A stretch of 64,000 nucleotides of DNA, taken from assembly GCF_014863605.1 (NCBI RefSeq), contig NZ_CP062252.1, positions 3,295,001 through 3,359,000 on the forward strand. The letters run 5' to 3'. The stretch comes from Pseudomonas allokribbensis. Its GTDB lineage: Bacteria; Pseudomonadota; Gammaproteobacteria; Pseudomonadales; Pseudomonadaceae. The notes under the pieces were generated by a model. That model did not search any database and was not told the origin of the DNA. It saw only the letters and a program-made list of their open reading frames with translations. Below are positions 62,566 to 64,000 of the stretch, piece after piece (the first letter of the stretch is position 1; each line of letters opens with the position of its first letter). A program made the position numbers and the translations under genes.

Positions 62566-62799
62566 CGCTTTCCTCTAACAGACGCTTAGGGTGAGCATTT
62601 TTCAGCGCTGTGGAAGGCGTGCGGTGAAAAAGAGCAAATGTGGTTGAAGATTTCTTTTCTATTTTTTGGCGTACAGGAGGGCCGGCTTACTTTTCAAAGA
62701 TCCACACGAGAGCCCGCTCCGAGGGGGTAACGTGAGCCAGATCGGGCTGAGGGCTTTCTAAATTGGTCAGCGGGCAGCATGGTTTATACCGAATATGTA

Positions 62800-62830
62800 T
62801 TGACATTAAAGTTAACTTCAATACTAGGAT
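62800..62830 (+). promoter_or_regulatory. MerR-type promoter and operator of the hydrolase gene
   Basis: -35 TTGACA (62800-62805), 19-base spacer, -10 TAGGAT (62825-62830), with ATTAAAG-N4-CTTCAAT (62805-62822) in the spacer, one mismatch from the perfect palindrome at 61323. About 190 bases upstream of the hydrolase start. Confidence 0.75.
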
Positions 62831-63022
62831 TAAATCCGAACCAGTCCCTGATCCAGCCGCGTCTCGAAAATATCAGAGATTCGTTCGCAATCCTCCGGCT
62901 CACTTGCTGGCTCCATAAAGCAGGATGAGTCGGTGCCTCAAGCAAGCTCTCAGCAATAAGGATCCGTGGGAAACCGGGTCGCATTTGAAAAATGACGTAA
63001 CTCTGTCAGCGAGAGGCCAACG

Positions 63023-64000
63023 ATGAAGCAAGATTCCAAGTCGGTTTTTCAGCATGGCGAACATGTCGATGCCCTCCGTCGTAGCCTGATCATAGGCGGA
63101 GCGGTAGTGGCCGGAAGCTTGGCGCTTCCCGGCTGGGCATTCGGCGGCACTTCATCCACGAGTGAACACCACAAAGGAACTCTAAACATGGGCACTGTCA
63201 CGACTAAAGACGGCGTTGAGATCTACTATAAAGACTGGGGTCCGCGCGACGCCAAGGTCATCCATTTCCATCATGGCTGGCCACTCAGTGCGGACGACTG
63301 GGATGCGCAAATGCTGTTCTTCGTTAACAAGGGATTTCGAGTAGTTGCGCATGATCGCCGAGGTCATGGCCGTTCCAGCCAGGTCTGGGATGGCCATGAC
63401 ATGGATCACTACGCAGACGATGTTGCTGCTGTAGTCGAGAAACTCGGCACACACGGTGCGATGCATGTCGGGCATTCCACGGGCGGCGGGCAAGTGGTGC
63501 GCTACATAGCAAGACATGGACAGGACAAGGTGTCAAAAGCTGTATTGATCAGTTCAGTGCCGCCGCTGATGGTCAAGACAGCTAGCAACCCAGGCGGTAC
63601 TCCCAAAGACGTTTTTGATGGTTTCCAGGCCGCGCTCGCCGCTAACCGCGCACAGTTCTACTATGACGTTCCTGCGGGCCCCTTCTATGGCTACAACCGT
63701 CCAGGCGCCAAACCTTCGGAGGCGGTGATTTGGAACTGGTGGCGTCAGGGCATGATGGGATGCGCGAAGGCTCACTACGATGGCATTGTCGCGTTCTCAC
63801 AAACCGACTTCACCGAGGATCTGAAAGGCATCTCTATTCCCGTCCTGGTGATCCATGGCGATGACGATCAGGTCGTGCCCTACGCGGACTCCGGCGTGCT
63901 CTCAGCCAAACTGGTCAAGAATGGTAAGCTCCACACCTACAAAGGGGCACCACATGGCATTCCGACTACCCACGCTGATCAAGTCAATGCCGACCTGCTG
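63023..64000 (+). CDS. Exported chloroperoxidase/arylesterase-type alpha/beta hydrolase, 3' end cut off
   Basis: 326 codons, open to the window end. The ATG follows GAGAGG. Residues 1-45 form a Tat-type signal (LRRSLIIGGAVVAGSLALPGWAFG). The mature enzyme starts near MGTVTTKDGVEIYYKDWG, a typical non-haem chloroperoxidase opening, with HHGWPLSADDWD (oxyanion region), the nucleophile Ser in GHSTGGG, the acid in HGDDDQVVP and the His in GAPHGIPTTHADQVN. Most relatives are cytoplasmic and begin at that inner Met, so the export signal is an added feature. The gene should respond to the MerR regulator through the promoter at 62800-62830. Confidence 0.87.
   Translation, partial: MKQDSKSVFQHGEHVDALRRSLIIGGAVVAGSLALPGWAFGGTSSTSEHHKGTLNMGTVTTKDGVEIYYKDWGPRDAKVIHFHHGWPLSADDWDAQMLFFVNKGFRVVAHDRRGHGRSSQVWDGHDMDHYADDVAAVVEKLGTHGAMHVGHSTGGGQVVRYIARHGQDKVSKAVLISSVPPLMVKTASNPGGTPKDVFDGFQAALAANRAQFYYDVPAGPFYGYNRPGAKPSEAVIWNWWRQGMMGCAKAHYDGIVAFSQTDFTEDLKGISIPVLVIHGDDDQVVPYADSGVLSAKLVKNGKLHTYKGAPHGIPTTHADQVNADLL

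Larger units (their letters stand above)
62402..63022. other. Gap between the epimerase-like gene and the hydrolase
   Basis: 621 bases without a supported gene. It contains a terminator at 62544-62565 and the MerR-type promoter at 62800-62830. The 240 bases between them show no coding pattern. Confidence 0.5.

Noticed and set aside
62800..62830. SoxR box (resembles the AAGTTAACTT core)
   Set aside because: The local MerR protein lacks the SoxR Fe-S cysteines and the sister site at 61318 does not keep the SoxR core, so a private operator is more likely.
1..64000. CRISPR arrays, tRNA or rRNA genes, complete insertion sequences
   Set aside because: Looked for regularly spaced repeats, cloverleaf-like segments and transposase motifs on both strands and found none that can be supported.

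Overview
The window looks like chromosome of a Pseudomonas of the fluorescens/putida type. It is GC-rich and carries Pseudomonas-typical families: a CsrA/RsmA paralogue, a Roc/Pvr-type phosphorelay, the levulinate (lva) operon with its sigma-54 regulator, NodT-type efflux, an FadL-like porin and a clade-type catalase. The species assignment is inference from gene content; no rRNA or tRNA gene is visible.

Layout. 1-800: the 3' end of a csrA-like gene and a small secreted DUF3757-like protein. 1,057-7,485 (minus): a seven-gene CS1-type (alternate chaperone-usher) fimbrial operon with two pilins, an usher, a tip adhesin and three chaperone-like proteins. 8,004-17,875: a phosphorelay of the RocS/RocR/RocA or PvrS/PvrR/RcsC/RcsB kind, with two hybrid kinases, a REC-EAL protein whose receiver has lost its phosphorylation residues, a NarL-type response regulator and a second degenerate receiver. 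A 20-bp sequence containing an RcsB-type half palindrome is repeated exactly upstream of the fimbrial operon and upstream of the response regulator, and related boxes lie between the kinase and the EAL gene. 18,217-21,729: a Gld-type ABC transporter. 22,041-25,983: an accessory patch with an unknown coiled-coil protein, a TnpT/KfrA-like protein, a frameshifted chrB and an intact chrA.

26,311-28,183: a DUF4432 protein and decayed transporter and oxidoreductase remnants. 28,184-36,247: a tripartite RND pump, an FadL-like porin and a TetR regulator, tied together by four copies of one 24-bp palindrome. 36,374-41,240: a second TetR regulator divergent from an old-yellow-enzyme, SDR, hydrolase and MDR alcohol dehydrogenase cluster. 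41,267-43,638: a divergent MFS/AraC pair. 43,716-48,824: a Tat-exported molybdenum aldehyde oxidoreductase operon (2Fe-2S, Mo and tri-heme subunits plus XdhC).

48,825-51,613 is a gene-poor, AT-richer accessory gap holding an orphan PD-(D/E)XK-like protein between diverged inverted repeats. 51,654-53,102 is catalase. 53,299-60,669 is lvaE-D-C-B-A with divergent lvaR and a recognisable -24/-12 promoter; the usual transporter genes lvaF and lvaG are absent. 60,739-64,000 is a MerR regulator, an NAD-binding epimerase-like gene and a Tat-exported chloroperoxidase-type hydrolase cut by the window end. The two target genes share a MerR-type promoter with 19-bp spacing and the same operator.
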